Source: Hymenobacter tibetensis
Lineage (GTDB): Bacteria; Bacteroidota; Bacteroidia; Cytophagales; Hymenobacteraceae
Assembly: GCF_022827545.1 (NCBI RefSeq)
Contig: NZ_CP094669.1
Coordinates: 3,314,001 to 3,378,000, forward strand
Length of the DNA stretch: 64,000 nucleotides
Direction: 5' to 3'
Under the pieces are notes generated by a model. That model saw nothing but the letters and a program-made list of their open reading frames with translations, did not search any database and was not told where the DNA came from. Positions within the stretch are counted from its first letter, which is position 1; each line of letters begins with the position of its first letter. Shown here in pieces: positions 35,079-44,070 of this stretch. The position numbers were made by a program, and so were the translations under genes.

Positions 35079-37352
35079 CTACAGCAGCTTATCCATGTAG
35101 ATAGGCAACTCACGGACGCGTTTGCCGGTAGCGTGGTACACAGCGTTGGTAATGGCCGCGGCTACGCCGAGCAAGCCTACTTCTCCGATACCTTTCACGC
35201 CGAGCGGGTTCACTTTGTCGTCTTCCTCTTCCACGAAAATCACGTCGATGTCGTGGATGTCGGCGTTGACGGGGATGTGGTACTCGGCATAGTTGTGGTT
35301 CATGTAGCGGCCGAGGTTGTGGTCCATGACGGTTTCTTCCATCATGGCCATGCTAATGCCCCACACCACTGACCCAAGCACCTGGCTGCGGGCGGTTTTA
35401 GTATTAAGAATACGACCGGCGGCTACGGCATTCACTACTCGCGTCACGTGCACGGTGCCCAAGTCCTCGTCTACTTTTACTTCTACGAACACGGCGTTGT
35501 GGGAGTGCAACGAGTACGGGAGCTGCTTGATCATGTCGGGCCCAGAATTACTGGTGGCCTCCAGCTTCTCCTCGCCGCTGGCTTGCAGCACGTCGCGAAT
35601 GACAACCGATTCTTCGGGTTTTTCGCGCAGTCGTATTTGGCCGTTGGCAAACTCTACGTCGTCGATGTCGGCGCCTTTTAGCGGGTGGCCTTCCATCTTC
35701 TGAGCGAGCTTGAGCAGTTTCTCCCCAATGCTGGTGCACACTTTCTGCACAGCCGTACCCACGGAAGCCGCCGTCCAGGACCCGCCTTCCACCGGCGACT
35801 CCGGCAAATCGGTATCCCCGAGCTTGAAGGTTACGGCCTCCAAAGGCAGACCAAGCGTTTCGGCCGCAATCTGGGTCATGATGGTGTAAGTGCCGGTGCC
35901 AATGTCACCGGTGGCGCTGGCTACGGTTAGCTTGCCATCAGCGGTAAGCGTGGCTTTGGCACTGACTTTTTGCATGGAAGCATCCCACACGCCTCCGGCC
36001 ATGCCCCAACCGATCAGCATGTTGCCTTCGCGCATGGAGCGCGGCTCGGCAGTACGTTTGTCCCAGCCGAATCGGGCGGCGCCTTGGTGGTAGCATTCGC
36101 GCAATTTCTTGCTAGAGAAGGGCCGCTTCAGGTTTTGGTCTCGCTCGGCGTAGTTGCGAATGCGGAAGTCAAGCGGGTCGAGTCCAGCCTCGTAGGCCAT
36201 TTCGTCCATGGCTACTTCGAGGGCGAAGGAGCCGGTGGCGGCACCGGGGGCGCGCATGTCTTGGGGCGTAAACACGTCGAGCTTGGCTATCTGGTAGCCT
36301 AACTTCACGTTGTCGCACTGATAGAGCATACCCGACCAGTTCACCACGTTTTCGGTATAGTCCTCGAATTTCGAAGTCTCGTGGAGGGCGTGGTGTTGCA
36401 GGGCAGCCAGCGTGCCGTCGGGGTTGGTGCCCATCTTCACGTATTGCAGCGTGTGGGGCCGGTGGCCGAACGAGAACATCTGCTGGCGCGTGAGCGTGAC
36501 GCGCACCGAGCGTTTCAGCTCCAGCGCGGCCAGCACGGCCAAGAACACTGTGTATTGGGGCCGCAGGCCCGAGCCGAAACCACCGCCCATGTACAGGTTA
36601 ATCACCCGGGCTTCGTCTTTGCTGAGCCCGAAGATTTTGGTGATGTACTGCTGCACGTTGTATACGCCCTGCGTTTTGTCGTAGGCCGTGATTTTGCCAT
36701 CGGGATGATACTCTACAGTGGTACCGAACATCTCCATGGGGTTGTGATGCTGCGTGCCGTGCATGTACTCGCCCTCGATGCGGTGGGTGGCGTTTTTCAA
36801 CGCGTCGTTGGGGTTGCCGCGGGGCGACGGTGGCGGCATCCAGCCGGTTTTGCCTCGGCCCGGCTCGAACCCTTCGTCGCGCCTCAGCTCGATGTTGGTT
36901 TCAAACTTCTCTTCTTCGTAATCAATCTGCAACAAGGACGCGCCATAGCGAGCCAGCTCGAACGTTTCGGCTATGACTACCGCTACGGGCTGCATGTTGA
37001 ACATGATTTTATCGTCGTGCAGAGGCCGGAACGGCGAACCGCCGGGTGCTACGTCGTCTTTGTAGTTGCGGTCAAACCAGGCCAACGACGGCACGTTTTC
37101 GTGCGAGAAAATCTGCACCACGCCTGGCAGCGCCAACACGGGCTCGGAGTGGATTTTGGTGATGCGGCCCTTGGTGATGGTGCTGTTGACCACGTAGCCA
37201 TACAGCATACCGGGCACCTTGAATTCGGCCGAATACTTGGCGGCACCCGTCACCTTGGCCGGCCCATCGACGCGGTTGGTGGGCTTGCCGATGTAGCTGG
37301 TTCCGGTAGTGCCCGCCTCGACGGTGGGCGGAGTAGTTATAAGCTGGCTCAT
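35079..37352 (-). CDS. Xanthine dehydrogenase family, molybdopterin-binding subunit
   Basis: A 757-residue large subunit of the xanthine-oxidase family. N-terminal domain begins [25 protein letters not shown]; molybdenum-cofactor contacts include [10 protein letters not shown] and, near the C-terminus, the base-catalyst Glu in [10 protein letters not shown]. It hydroxylates an aldehyde or purine-type substrate; the closest known plan is the YagTSR periplasmic aldehyde dehydrogenase, but there is no Tat signal visible on this subunit. Its ATG overlaps the stop of the FAD subunit gene by four bases (ATGA), so translation is coupled. Last gene of a three-gene operon. Confidence 0.93.
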   Translation of the reverse strand: MSQLITTPPTVEAGTTGTSYIGKPTNRVDGPAKVTGAAKYSAEFKVPGMLYGYVVNSTITKGRITKIHSEPVLALPGVVQIFSHENVPSLAWFDRNYKDDVAPGGSPFRPLHDDKIMFNMQPVAVVIAETFELARYGASLLQIDYEEEKFETNIELRRDEGFEPGRGKTGWMPPPSPRGNPNDALKNATHRIEGEYMHGTQHHNPMEMFGTTVEYHPDGKITAYDKTQGVYNVQQYITKIFGLSKDEARVINLYMGGGFGSGLRPQYTVFLAVLAALELKRSVRVTLTRQQMFSFGHRPHTLQYVKMGTNPDGTLAALQHHALHETSKFEDYTENVVNWSGMLYQCDNVKLGYQIAKLDVFTPQDMRAPGAATGSFALEVAMDEMAYEAGLDPLDFRIRNYAERDQNLKRPFSSKKLRECYHQGAARFGWDKRTAEPRSMREGNMLIGWGMAGGVWDASMQKVSAKATLTADGKLTVASATGDIGTGTYTIMTQIAAETLGLPLEAVTFKLGDTDLPESPVEGGSWTAASVGTAVQKVCTSIGEKLLKLAQKMEGHPLKGADIDDVEFANGQIRLREKPEESVVIRDVLQASGEEKLEATSNSGPDMIKQLPYSLHSHNAVFVEVKVDEDLGTVHVTRVVNAVAAGRILNTKTARSQVLGSVVWGISMAMMEETVMDHNLGRYMNHNYAEYHIPVNADIHDIDVIFVEEEDDKVNPLGVKGIGEVGLLGVAAAITNAVYHATGKRVRELPIYMDKLL

Positions 37353-38374
37353 GGATTCGAGTTTAGATAAGCGTTGGCATCGAGGGGCTGGTCCATTTCG
37401 GTGGCCTGCTTGAGGGCCCGCACGATGGCGCGCTTGCCGAGCTCGATCTTGAAGTTGTTGTAGCCGTAGCCTTGGGCGTTGTGCATGATGGCCGTGGCGG
37501 CTTGGCGGAAATTATCTTCGGTAGCCGACTGGCCGCGGAGGGTTTCCTCTACCGCCATATCGCGCCACGGCTTGTGCGCCACGCCGCCCAAAGCAATGCG
37601 GGCCTCCTTGATGGTGGTGCCTTCCAGCTCCAACCCCACCGCCACCGATACCACGGCAAAGGCGTAGCTGGTCCGGTCGCGCAGCTTGAGGTAGGTGAAG
37701 TTCTTCTCAAAGCCTTTGGCTGGCAAATCCACCGCCGTAATCAGCTCGCCGGTTTCGAGTGTGTTGTCGCACTCTGGCTGGTCGCCAGGCAAGCGGTGGA
37801 AGTCATCGAAGGCAATGGTCCGCTCGCCATGTGGGCCACTCACGCGCACGGTGGCTTCGAGGGCTGCCAGGGCCACAGCCATATCCGAGGGGTGCGTGGC
37901 AATGCACTGCGGACTGGTGCCCAAAATAGCATGGATGCGGTTGTAGCCTTGCAGGGCCGAGCAACCGGAGCCGGGCTCCCGCTTGTTGCAGGGCGTGGAG
38001 GTGTCGTAGAAATAGTAGCAGCGGGTGCGCTGGAGCAAGTTGCCGCCGTTGGTGGCCATGTTGCGCAACTGCGCCGTGGCGCCGGCCAATATCGTCTGGC
38101 TTAGCAGCGGATACCGCTTTTCCACTTCGGGATGCCAGGCGGTATCGGCGTTGGTGGCGAGGGCGCCGAGCCGCAGGCCGCCTTCCGAATTGTCTTCGAT
38201 GGCCGTGAGCGGCAACTTATTTAGGCCGATGAGGTGCGTGGGCTTTTCCACGTTTTCCTTCATCAAATCCAAGAGGTTGGTGCCGCCCGCCACAAACGCC
38301 GATTTCGAGTTGGTGGACTTGTCGCGCACGGCCGTGTCTACGGCTGTTGCGCTAGTATAGGTGAAGCTGTTCAT
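37349..38374 (-). CDS. Xanthine dehydrogenase family, FAD-binding subunit
   Basis: A 341-residue medium subunit. FAD contacts: [25 protein letters not shown] (residues about 28-52) and the [24 protein letters not shown] segment; a second Cys cluster ([15 protein letters not shown]) indicates a possible [4Fe-4S] insertion as in YagS and HcrB. It passes electrons from the molybdenum centre via the 2Fe-2S subunit. ATG at 38374 is the start; the upstream open frame overlaps the previous gene. Middle gene of the operon. Confidence 0.93.
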   Translation of the reverse strand: MNSFTYTSATAVDTAVRDKSTNSKSAFVAGGTNLLDLMKENVEKPTHLIGLNKLPLTAIEDNSEGGLRLGALATNADTAWHPEVEKRYPLLSQTILAGATAQLRNMATNGGNLLQRTRCYYFYDTSTPCNKREPGSGCSALQGYNRIHAILGTSPQCIATHPSDMAVALAALEATVRVSGPHGERTIAFDDFHRLPGDQPECDNTLETGELITAVDLPAKGFEKNFTYLKLRDRTSYAFAVVSVAVGLELEGTTIKEARIALGGVAHKPWRDMAVEETLRGQSATEDNFRQAATAIMHNAQGYGYNNFKIELGKRAIVRALKQATEMDQPLDANAYLNSNP

Positions 38375-38454
38375 GTTGCAAAAACTGAGAAGTGAGATTG
38401 TAAGACTTAGACTCGAATAGAAAGCAGACGGCAGAGTCATCTTACCTTTCAGTT

Positions 38455-38994
38455 CTAGCTTCTCAGTTCCCCTTTCTGCTTGTCTACTACTTCCTTCACC
38501 GCGGCCAAGATTCCTACGTAGGCACCGCAGCGGCAGAGGTTGCCACTCATCAGCTCCCGGATTTCGTCTTCGGTGTGGGCGCGGCCTTCGTTGATAAGCC
38601 CTTGGGCCGAACAAATCTGGCCGGGCGTGCAGTAGCCGCACTGGAAGGCGTCGTGGTCGATGAAAGCTTGCTGCAAGGGGTGCAAGTTGCCTTCTTGGCC
38701 CAACCCTTCGATGGTGGTTACTTCGTTGCCGTCCTGCATTACGGCCAGTGTGAGGCAGCTATTGATGCGCTTGCCGTTGACGAGTACCGTACAAGAACCG
38801 CACTGCCCATGGTCGCAGCCTTTTTTGGTGCCGGTCAGGTCGGCGTATTCGCGCAGGGCATCGAGCAAGGAAGTCCAGGGGGCCAATTCCAGCTCCCGTT
38901 TTACTCCGTTGATGAGTAGTGTGACGTGGCCAGTAGCGGGAGGCGCCGGTAGCGCACCGGCCCCGGCGGGCATGGTGGTTAAGTTTGGTTTCAT
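38455..38994 (-). CDS. Xanthine dehydrogenase family, 2Fe-2S subunit
   Basis: A 179-residue small subunit with both [2Fe-2S] clusters: plant-type [15 protein letters not shown] with a further Cys, and the C-terminal CGYCTPGQ plus CRCG motifs. The 20-residue N-terminal extension is Ala/Pro-rich without an obvious twin-arginine signal, so export is uncertain. First gene of the operon. No ModE-type site is visible upstream of it. Confidence 0.93.
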   Translation of the reverse strand: MKPNLTTMPAGAGALPAPPATGHVTLLINGVKRELELAPWTSLLDALREYADLTGTKKGCDHGQCGSCTVLVNGKRINSCLTLAVMQDGNEVTTIEGLGQEGNLHPLQQAFIDHDAFQCGYCTPGQICSAQGLINEGRAHTEDEIRELMSGNLCRCGAYVGILAAVKEVVDKQKGELRS

Positions 38995-39284
38995 AAAGGC
39001 TGTGTGCAGGAGTGAAACGGTAGCAGAGGACGCACAAGCAGTCGGCCCCGAACCTGATCAATATCCATACGCCCCACACAGAGCTTACGTTACTAAGACA
39101 CAAGTATTTAGAATGTTTCTAATTCTATAATTCGCGCTGTCCACAGTCTACGTCTTGTCAGCTAGAAACTTAGCTACTTCCCTATATAATGTCAAGAATA
39201 AACTAATCGATGTACCAACCTAGTAGCACATTCAACAACAATACCTTTTCTGATCAGGATCCACCGTCAGGATGCTGTAAAACT
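38995..39284. other. Intergenic region, 290 bases
   Basis: Upstream of the molybdoenzyme operon and downstream of the TonB receptor gene. AT-rich middle, no gene, and no clear terminator for the receptor gene. Confidence 0.5.
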
Positions 39285-41530
39285 TTACAATCCATAGGTT
39301 ACAGCGAGGTAGTACAAACCACCTACACTAGGACCACCCAAATACGACTCATAGTACTTGTTGAGTAAGTTGCTGGCACCGAGTTTGAAGCGCAGGTTCG
39401 GCGTGGGCACGCTGTAGCTAAGCTGGGCATCGAGGGTGGAATAGGCCGGCACGGAGCCGCTTACCAGGAAGGTCTGCGAGTAGTACTTGGCTTGCCAGCG
39501 GTAGTTAAGGGCAAACCCGACAGTCTTCCACACCTTTTCATTGCCCAAGCTCAGGTTGTAGGCCCAACGCGGCGTGTTGAAGCCGTCTTCCAAACCGTCG
39601 CCGGATTCGGTACGGTCGAGGCGGGTATATGTGATGCTGGCGCCGGCCAGGTAGCTGGCGGCCAGCTCGTAGCGCAGCCCCAAGGACCCGCCGTAGTTGT
39701 ACACCTGGCTTTGGGCGTTGGTCCAGAGGCGGTAGCGGTTTTGGGTGGCGCGGTTGCTGAGGTAGATGGCCGCCGAATCGGGGTTGTTGGTTTTGGGCAC
39801 GTAGGCTTCCACCTGCGCGATAAAGTCGCGGTAAGCGTTGTAGTAGAAATCCACATCAAGCAGCAGTCGGCCACCGGGCAGCAGCGCCGCTTTGTATCCG
39901 AGTTCCAACGACTTGATATACTCGGGGTTGAGGTAGGTGTAAGGCGTTTTTACCAGCATATTTTTGTTCTGCTCGATGGCTGCTTGGCGTTTCTGTGCGG
40001 CACTGCCCGGGCTGGTAGTGGCGTTGACGGCCGCCGTTACGGCCGAGTTGAAGGCGTCGATGGAGCTGCGCAGGTAGCTGTTTTCAAACACTCCATTCGA
40101 CATCACCCGCAGACCGCCAATTCGTTTCACTTGCCCGCTGTTCACGTTGGAAAAGCCCTCAAACAAGCTCGGAAACCGGTAGCCACTCTGGTAGCTCAGC
40201 CGAAAATTATGCTGCCGGACAGGCGAATACACGGCCGTAAAGCGCGGATTGAAACAGACCGTGAAGTAGTCGTTCTTATCGGCCCGGAGCGTGGCCGTAA
40301 GCCGGATCCGCTCGTCGAGCAGCCGGATGCCCGCTTGCACGAAGCCGCCGGTTTTGCTGTACGTGAGGTTGTCGTGGAGGGGGTCTTTGTTTTTTTCTGG
40401 GTTGATGAAGTAGTTGCCGTCGGGCTGCACGATATAGGTGCGGTGGTCGGCTCCTAGCAGCAGGTCGAGGGTGGTCGGCCAGGGGTGGCGGCCGCGGCGC
40501 AACGCCTCTGCCACGTTCACTTGGCCTTCGGCGTGCAACAAATCAGCCTTCACGCGCAGAGCAGCCCCTTGGTCCCAATTGTTGATGGTGGCCAATGCCA
40601 ACAGCTGTTCCTGAAACTCGGGGGTGCCGGGTTGCAGCCGGCCGGCATCGGCGGCGGTGCGGGCGGCGGCATGGGCCTGCGCGCCACCACGTAGCTTTTG
40701 CCGCCCAGCGTCAGGCTGCTGCGGTTTGATGATTCGTTGCCGTAGCTGTTTACAGGGTCCTGGGCAGGATTTTCGGACCCCAAAAGGTTAGTAGTGGCAT
40801 TACCGTTGGGATTTAGCTCGGCTTGATTGTTGGCTATCCAGTCGGAGCCGCGCAGGTAAGTGCCGTTTACTTTGAAAGCCAGCTTGGGCGTCAGCACCTT
40901 GGCATAGCGGACACTGGTTTCCGAAAACAGCGATGCGCCGCTGTTAGGGTCTTTGAGGTGGTTGACCCCGGTTTTCTGCTGCACGCTCAACCCCTCACTT
41001 CGAAAAGGGTTTCTGGTACTGAAGTTAGCTAGCCCGTTGATGGCATTTAGGCCGTAAAGAGCCGCCGCTGTGCCCGGTACTATCTCCACGGTGCTGATAT
41101 CCAAATCACTCGGCCCGAGCACATTGCCAATGGGCCCGCCGATGTGCGGTGCCTGGTTGTCGATGCCGTCTACGAGCTGTGCAAACCGCACGTTGGTGGT
41201 GTTGGTGAATCCCCGAGCATTTATCACCTTGAAGCTCAAGCTCGGGGTAATGACTTGTACACCCTTCAAATGCTCGATGGCATCGAAAAACGACGGCGCT
41301 GGCGTGAGCCGTAAGGTGCGGGCGTTCAGCTTCTCCACCGTCACCGGCGACTGTAAGAAGCTTTCCTGCACCTTGGAGGCGGCCACCACCACTTCCTGCA
41401 GTGCTACGTTGTGGCGGGCCGTATCAAGCGGAGCCGTGGGTTGGGCAATTTGCTGAGAATGAGCTAGTACGGGGAGCAACAGCAAGCCTAACACGTGCCA
41501 AGCAGTACATCGAAGGGTAGCTGTGCTCAT
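39285..41530 (-). pseudogene. TonB-dependent receptor, one-base frameshift; likely molybdate-linked
   Basis: The gene reads MSTATLRCTAWHVLG from 41530 with a signal peptide, plug domain (LQEVVVAASKVQESFLQSPV, GIDNQAPHIGG, GTAAALYGLNAINGLAN) and barrel strands to VVAR, then shifts frame at about 40678-40690 and goes on as AQAHAAARTAADAGRL through the rest of the barrel to a C-terminal YYLAVTYGL. Both parts together would give about 748 residues. The shift fits loss of one base within a GCGCGC run. A ModE-like operator sits 7 bases before the start codon and a ModE-like regulator gene is just upstream, so its cargo is probably molybdate or a molybdate chelate. The shift may be a sequencing error, a true mutation or, least likely, programmed. 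Confidence 0.85.
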
Positions 41531-41536
41531 AGAGTT

Positions 41537-41560
41537 CGTTATGTTTTCGTGAACATAACG
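41537..41560. promoter_or_regulatory. ModE-type operator
   Basis: CGTTATGTT-N7-ACATAACG, the core of an 11-bp perfect inverted repeat (41535-41545 and 41552-41562) with a 6-base spacer. From memory, the E. coli modA operator has the form CGTTATATT-N7-ACATAACG with the same 24-base length. It lies between the ModE-like gene stop (41615) and the TonB receptor start (41530), so binding there should block the receptor gene. Confidence 0.8.
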
Positions 41561-41614
41561 AAGAACTTGATAGATTGTTAGCGTGCAACTTTGAAATATC
41601 GGGCGCTGCGTGGT

Positions 41615-41968
41615 TTACAAGAGCCGGGCCTCTTCTGCTCGCAGAAAAGCTTGAAACCGCTCTTGCAAGGCTTGAAACTCTTGTATCATCTGCTGGCCCT
41701 GGGGTGTTAGTTCGGTGCCACCGCCATGCTTGCCACCAGTTTGGGTGAGTACCAGCGGGCTTCGGGCCTGAGCGTTCATGGAGCTTACCAGTTCCCAAGC
41801 CCGCTTATAGGACATACCCATAGCTTGGGCCGCTTTCGAAATAGAACCTAGCGAGTGAATCTGCGTCAGCAACTCCAGCCGTCCGATACCCATAAACCGG
41901 TCGTCGGTTTCCATCCAGAGGCGGCCGTTGAGGCGAAAAGTCAGGTCAGCGCGCAGCAGGTCTTTCAT
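41615..41968 (-). CDS. ModE-type winged-helix regulator without molbindin domain
   Basis: A 117-residue protein matching the N-terminal DNA-binding half of ModE: LNGRLWMETDDRFMGIGRLELLTQIHSLGSISKAAQAMGMSYKRAWELVSSMN and the GGKHGGGTELTPQGQQMI turn. The two molybdate-binding (TOBE/molbindin) domains of E. coli ModE are absent, so metal sensing must come from elsewhere or be lost. It lies 84 bases upstream of the TonB receptor gene on the same strand, with the ModE-like operator between them. ATG at 41968 chosen; an upstream extension to 42007 is less like the family. Confidence 0.9.
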   Translation of the reverse strand: MKDLLRADLTFRLNGRLWMETDDRFMGIGRLELLTQIHSLGSISKAAQAMGMSYKRAWELVSSMNAQARSPLVLTQTGGKHGGGTELTPQGQQMIQEFQALQERFQAFLRAEEARLL

Positions 41969-42287
41969 GGCTGTAATCTTACGAAAAAGGCTGTTGCGCG
42001 CCGGCATCTAATGAACTGTGTCACCGCTTGCGCTTATGTCGGTTCCTTACACTACGCACGGTTTTTCTTGCTTTCGAGGTGGTCCAACAAGCTAGCCGTA
42101 GTGACAACTGATGGTATGTTGGCATGGGCTCCACCGTTGCAGCTGCCTGGCAGTGGGGATGGCTGCGTAACCGATGTTAAAAAACTATGGACTCCTCTGC
42201 AACCTACTTAGCCTTTCTTGCGGATAGTCAGTCAGCTAGCAGTCAAATGGACTGCCATTCATATCGCACCCTTAATCAACTACTTGC
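41969..42287. other. Intergenic region, 320 bases
   Basis: Divergent upstream region of the ModE-like gene and the Ser/Gly-rich protein gene. No gene seen. Confidence 0.5.
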
Positions 42288-42998
42288 ATGGAACCTAATC
42301 AGTCGGGCACTCCCACCAACGAAGCTGGCGGCGACCAGCCCCAGAACGCTCAGCAACCGTCTTCTACCAACAGCACCACCAGCGGTGCTCCTACCTCCAA
42401 CACCTCCAACGCCACAGGCCAGCAGTCTGCTGATAGCCAAAACTGGAAGGAGCTTGCCAACCCACAGAACCTGCAAAAAGTAGTTGACCAGCTACCACAG
42501 GGCGTAAAAGATTTCTTTGCCAACTCTTGGAGCCAGGTAGGTAAAACCTGGGGACAAGTAGGCGGACAAGTAAACAAAATGAGCACGACGCAAAAGGTAG
42601 CGGGTGCCGCCGCCCTCGTTGGCATCGGCTACCTGGCTATGCGCTCGGGCAAAAAGTCGTCCAGCAAGTCTGCGAGCCGCTACAAGTCTTCGCCGAGCAC
42701 CACCCCGGCGTATCAGCGCCACGAGCAGAACTATTCCGGTAGTGGATCTTCCGCTAGCGCCCGGCCCGACGAAAGCCGCCGGATGGACCGGGGCCCCGGA
42801 CACTGGAACAGCGGCAGCGGCTTCGACCGCGAAAATGCGTCCCGGACGGGAGGCACGTATTCCTCGGATGCAAGTAGCACTGCCGGCTATTCTGGCTCGG
42901 ACAGCCAATCGTCTTCGGCTTACCGGGGCGTAGGTTCCCAGGGCAGCACCGGCTCTTCCTCCAGCACCTCCGACTCTGACTACGACAGCGCTATCTAG
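42288..42998 (+). CDS. Low-complexity Ser/Gly/Gln-rich protein with one membrane helix
   Basis: A 236-residue protein. Residues 1-50 are Gln/Asn/Ser/Thr-rich; 50-90 hold amphipathic helices (LQKVVDQLPQGVKDFFANSWSQVGKTWGQVG); a single short hydrophobic helix follows (VAGAAALVGIGYLAMRSG); the rest is Ser/Gly/Tyr-rich and probably disordered. No family that I recognise. It could be a membrane-anchored disordered stress protein. A strong terminator follows at 43054. Confidence 0.75.
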   Translation: MEPNQSGTPTNEAGGDQPQNAQQPSSTNSTTSGAPTSNTSNATGQQSADSQNWKELANPQNLQKVVDQLPQGVKDFFANSWSQVGKTWGQVGGQVNKMSTTQKVAGAAALVGIGYLAMRSGKKSSSKSASRYKSSPSTTPAYQRHEQNYSGSGSSASARPDESRRMDRGPGHWNSGSGFDRENASRTGGTYSSDASSTAGYSGSDSQSSSAYRGVGSQGSTGSSSSTSDSDYDSAI

Positions 42999-43053
42999 CA
43001 TAACCAGAATCTGGCAACTTGCTCTGTCAAGAGCGAATTCCGGTCTTTTACCC

Positions 43054-43102
43054 AACAAAAAGCAGTGCCCCAGGCGAATGGCTTGGGGCACTGCTTTTTG
43101 TT
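43054..43102. terminator. Two-way terminator
   Basis: A 19-bp stem (43054-43072 with 43084-43102) with an 11-base loop and A-run/T-run on the two sides, between the Ser/Gly-rich gene and the convergent arginase-family gene. Confidence 0.9.
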
Positions 43103-43210
43103 TTATATGGGTGCCGCCTTTTCTTGTATCGTTAGCGTTTTTATTCAGTATGCCTCTCGTTCGGTTGAAGCACCGGAAGGCCTACTGCCAGAATAACTAG
43201 GCCGCGAAAG

Positions 43211-44044
43211 TTACAATAGGCTTTTAACTAGTCTTAAGGCCGCCTTGCTCACTTGGTTGGTAGTGTCTGCGCTTGGGTCGTAGGAAGCAAACGTTACGGC
43301 GCCTATGGGCATCAAACGCTTTACTTGGAGTAGTGCAGCTTCCAATGCTTCTACTTTCAGGCCACCTTCTACGGCGTAAGAATTGGCACTGCCTACGTAG
43401 CGCTTGTCCAGCACATCCAAATCAATGTGCACATACACCTGGTCCACTTGTGTTTGCAAACGAGCTAGAGCCTTCTCGAAAGTATCGGTTTCCACCGCGT
43501 CGGCTGTTACTAGGCATACACCCGCCGCATGCAAAGCAGCCTCTTCAGCGGGCTCGAAAGCGCGGCCTCCAACGTGCACTACGTGGGTCGGTTGCACTGG
43601 GCGAAACCCAGGAATGGAAGCGGCCAACGTGCTCCAGCAGTGTCCCGTGAGCGTGGCCAAGCCCATGCCATCCAGAAACCCACTTTGGCTGGTTTCCGGC
43701 GTATGAAAGTCGCCGTGGGCATCAAACCATAGCACGCCTACTCGCCCTGACAACCCAGCCGTAACCCCGAGAGCCACCCCGCAGTTGCCGGCCAGAACCA
43801 AGGGGAACTGGTGCGCGTCTACCGCCTCTTTTGTTTGCCTGGCTACCTGCTGGTATAGCCCGAAGCTAGTGTGAATTTCAGTTTGAAATTCATCTTCTGC
43901 TTGCACCTGCTGCACTCGCACCTGCCCACCTGCCTGCTGAACCACGGTTTCTATTCCTTGGTCCAGCAGGTGCTGCGGTCCAGCGCCCATGCGCCGGTTT
44001 TTCCACGCCGAATCGTAGGGTACTGCTATAATGGAAATCAGCAT
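43211..44044 (-). CDS. Arginase-family ureohydrolase with altered first metal site
   Basis: A 277-residue member of the ureohydrolase family (arginase, agmatinase, formiminoglutamase). The two-metal motifs WFDAHGDFHTPETS and HIDLDVLD are intact. The first motif, GGDHS in most enzymes, is AGNCGVALG here, so one metal-binding His is a Cys; this variant is known among arginase-like proteins whose activity is uncertain. If it is an arginase it would make urea for the urease of this window, but the genes are 32 kb apart. It begins 26 bases after the dnaB stop, so it is probably co-transcribed with dnaB. Confidence 0.82.
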   Translation of the reverse strand: MLISIIAVPYDSAWKNRRMGAGPQHLLDQGIETVVQQAGGQVRVQQVQAEDEFQTEIHTSFGLYQQVARQTKEAVDAHQFPLVLAGNCGVALGVTAGLSGRVGVLWFDAHGDFHTPETSQSGFLDGMGLATLTGHCWSTLAASIPGFRPVQPTHVVHVGGRAFEPAEEAALHAAGVCLVTADAVETDTFEKALARLQTQVDQVYVHIDLDVLDKRYVGSANSYAVEGGLKVEALEAALLQVKRLMPIGAVTFASYDPSADTTNQVSKAALRLVKSLL

Positions 44045-44070
44045 CAGGTTGCGGTGCTTGGAAGCGCAGC

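Noticed and set aside
36381..37370. 329-codon open frame antisense to the molybdoenzyme large subunit
   Set aside because: Shadow of a strongly conserved gene.
39492..40457. 321-codon open frame antisense to the TonB receptor
   Set aside because: Val/Gly/His-rich shadow; the receptor strands on the other strand are clear.
40670..40695. Programmed frameshift in the TonB receptor
   Set aside because: No slippery heptamer is visible at the junction; a plain indel in a GC run explains it better.
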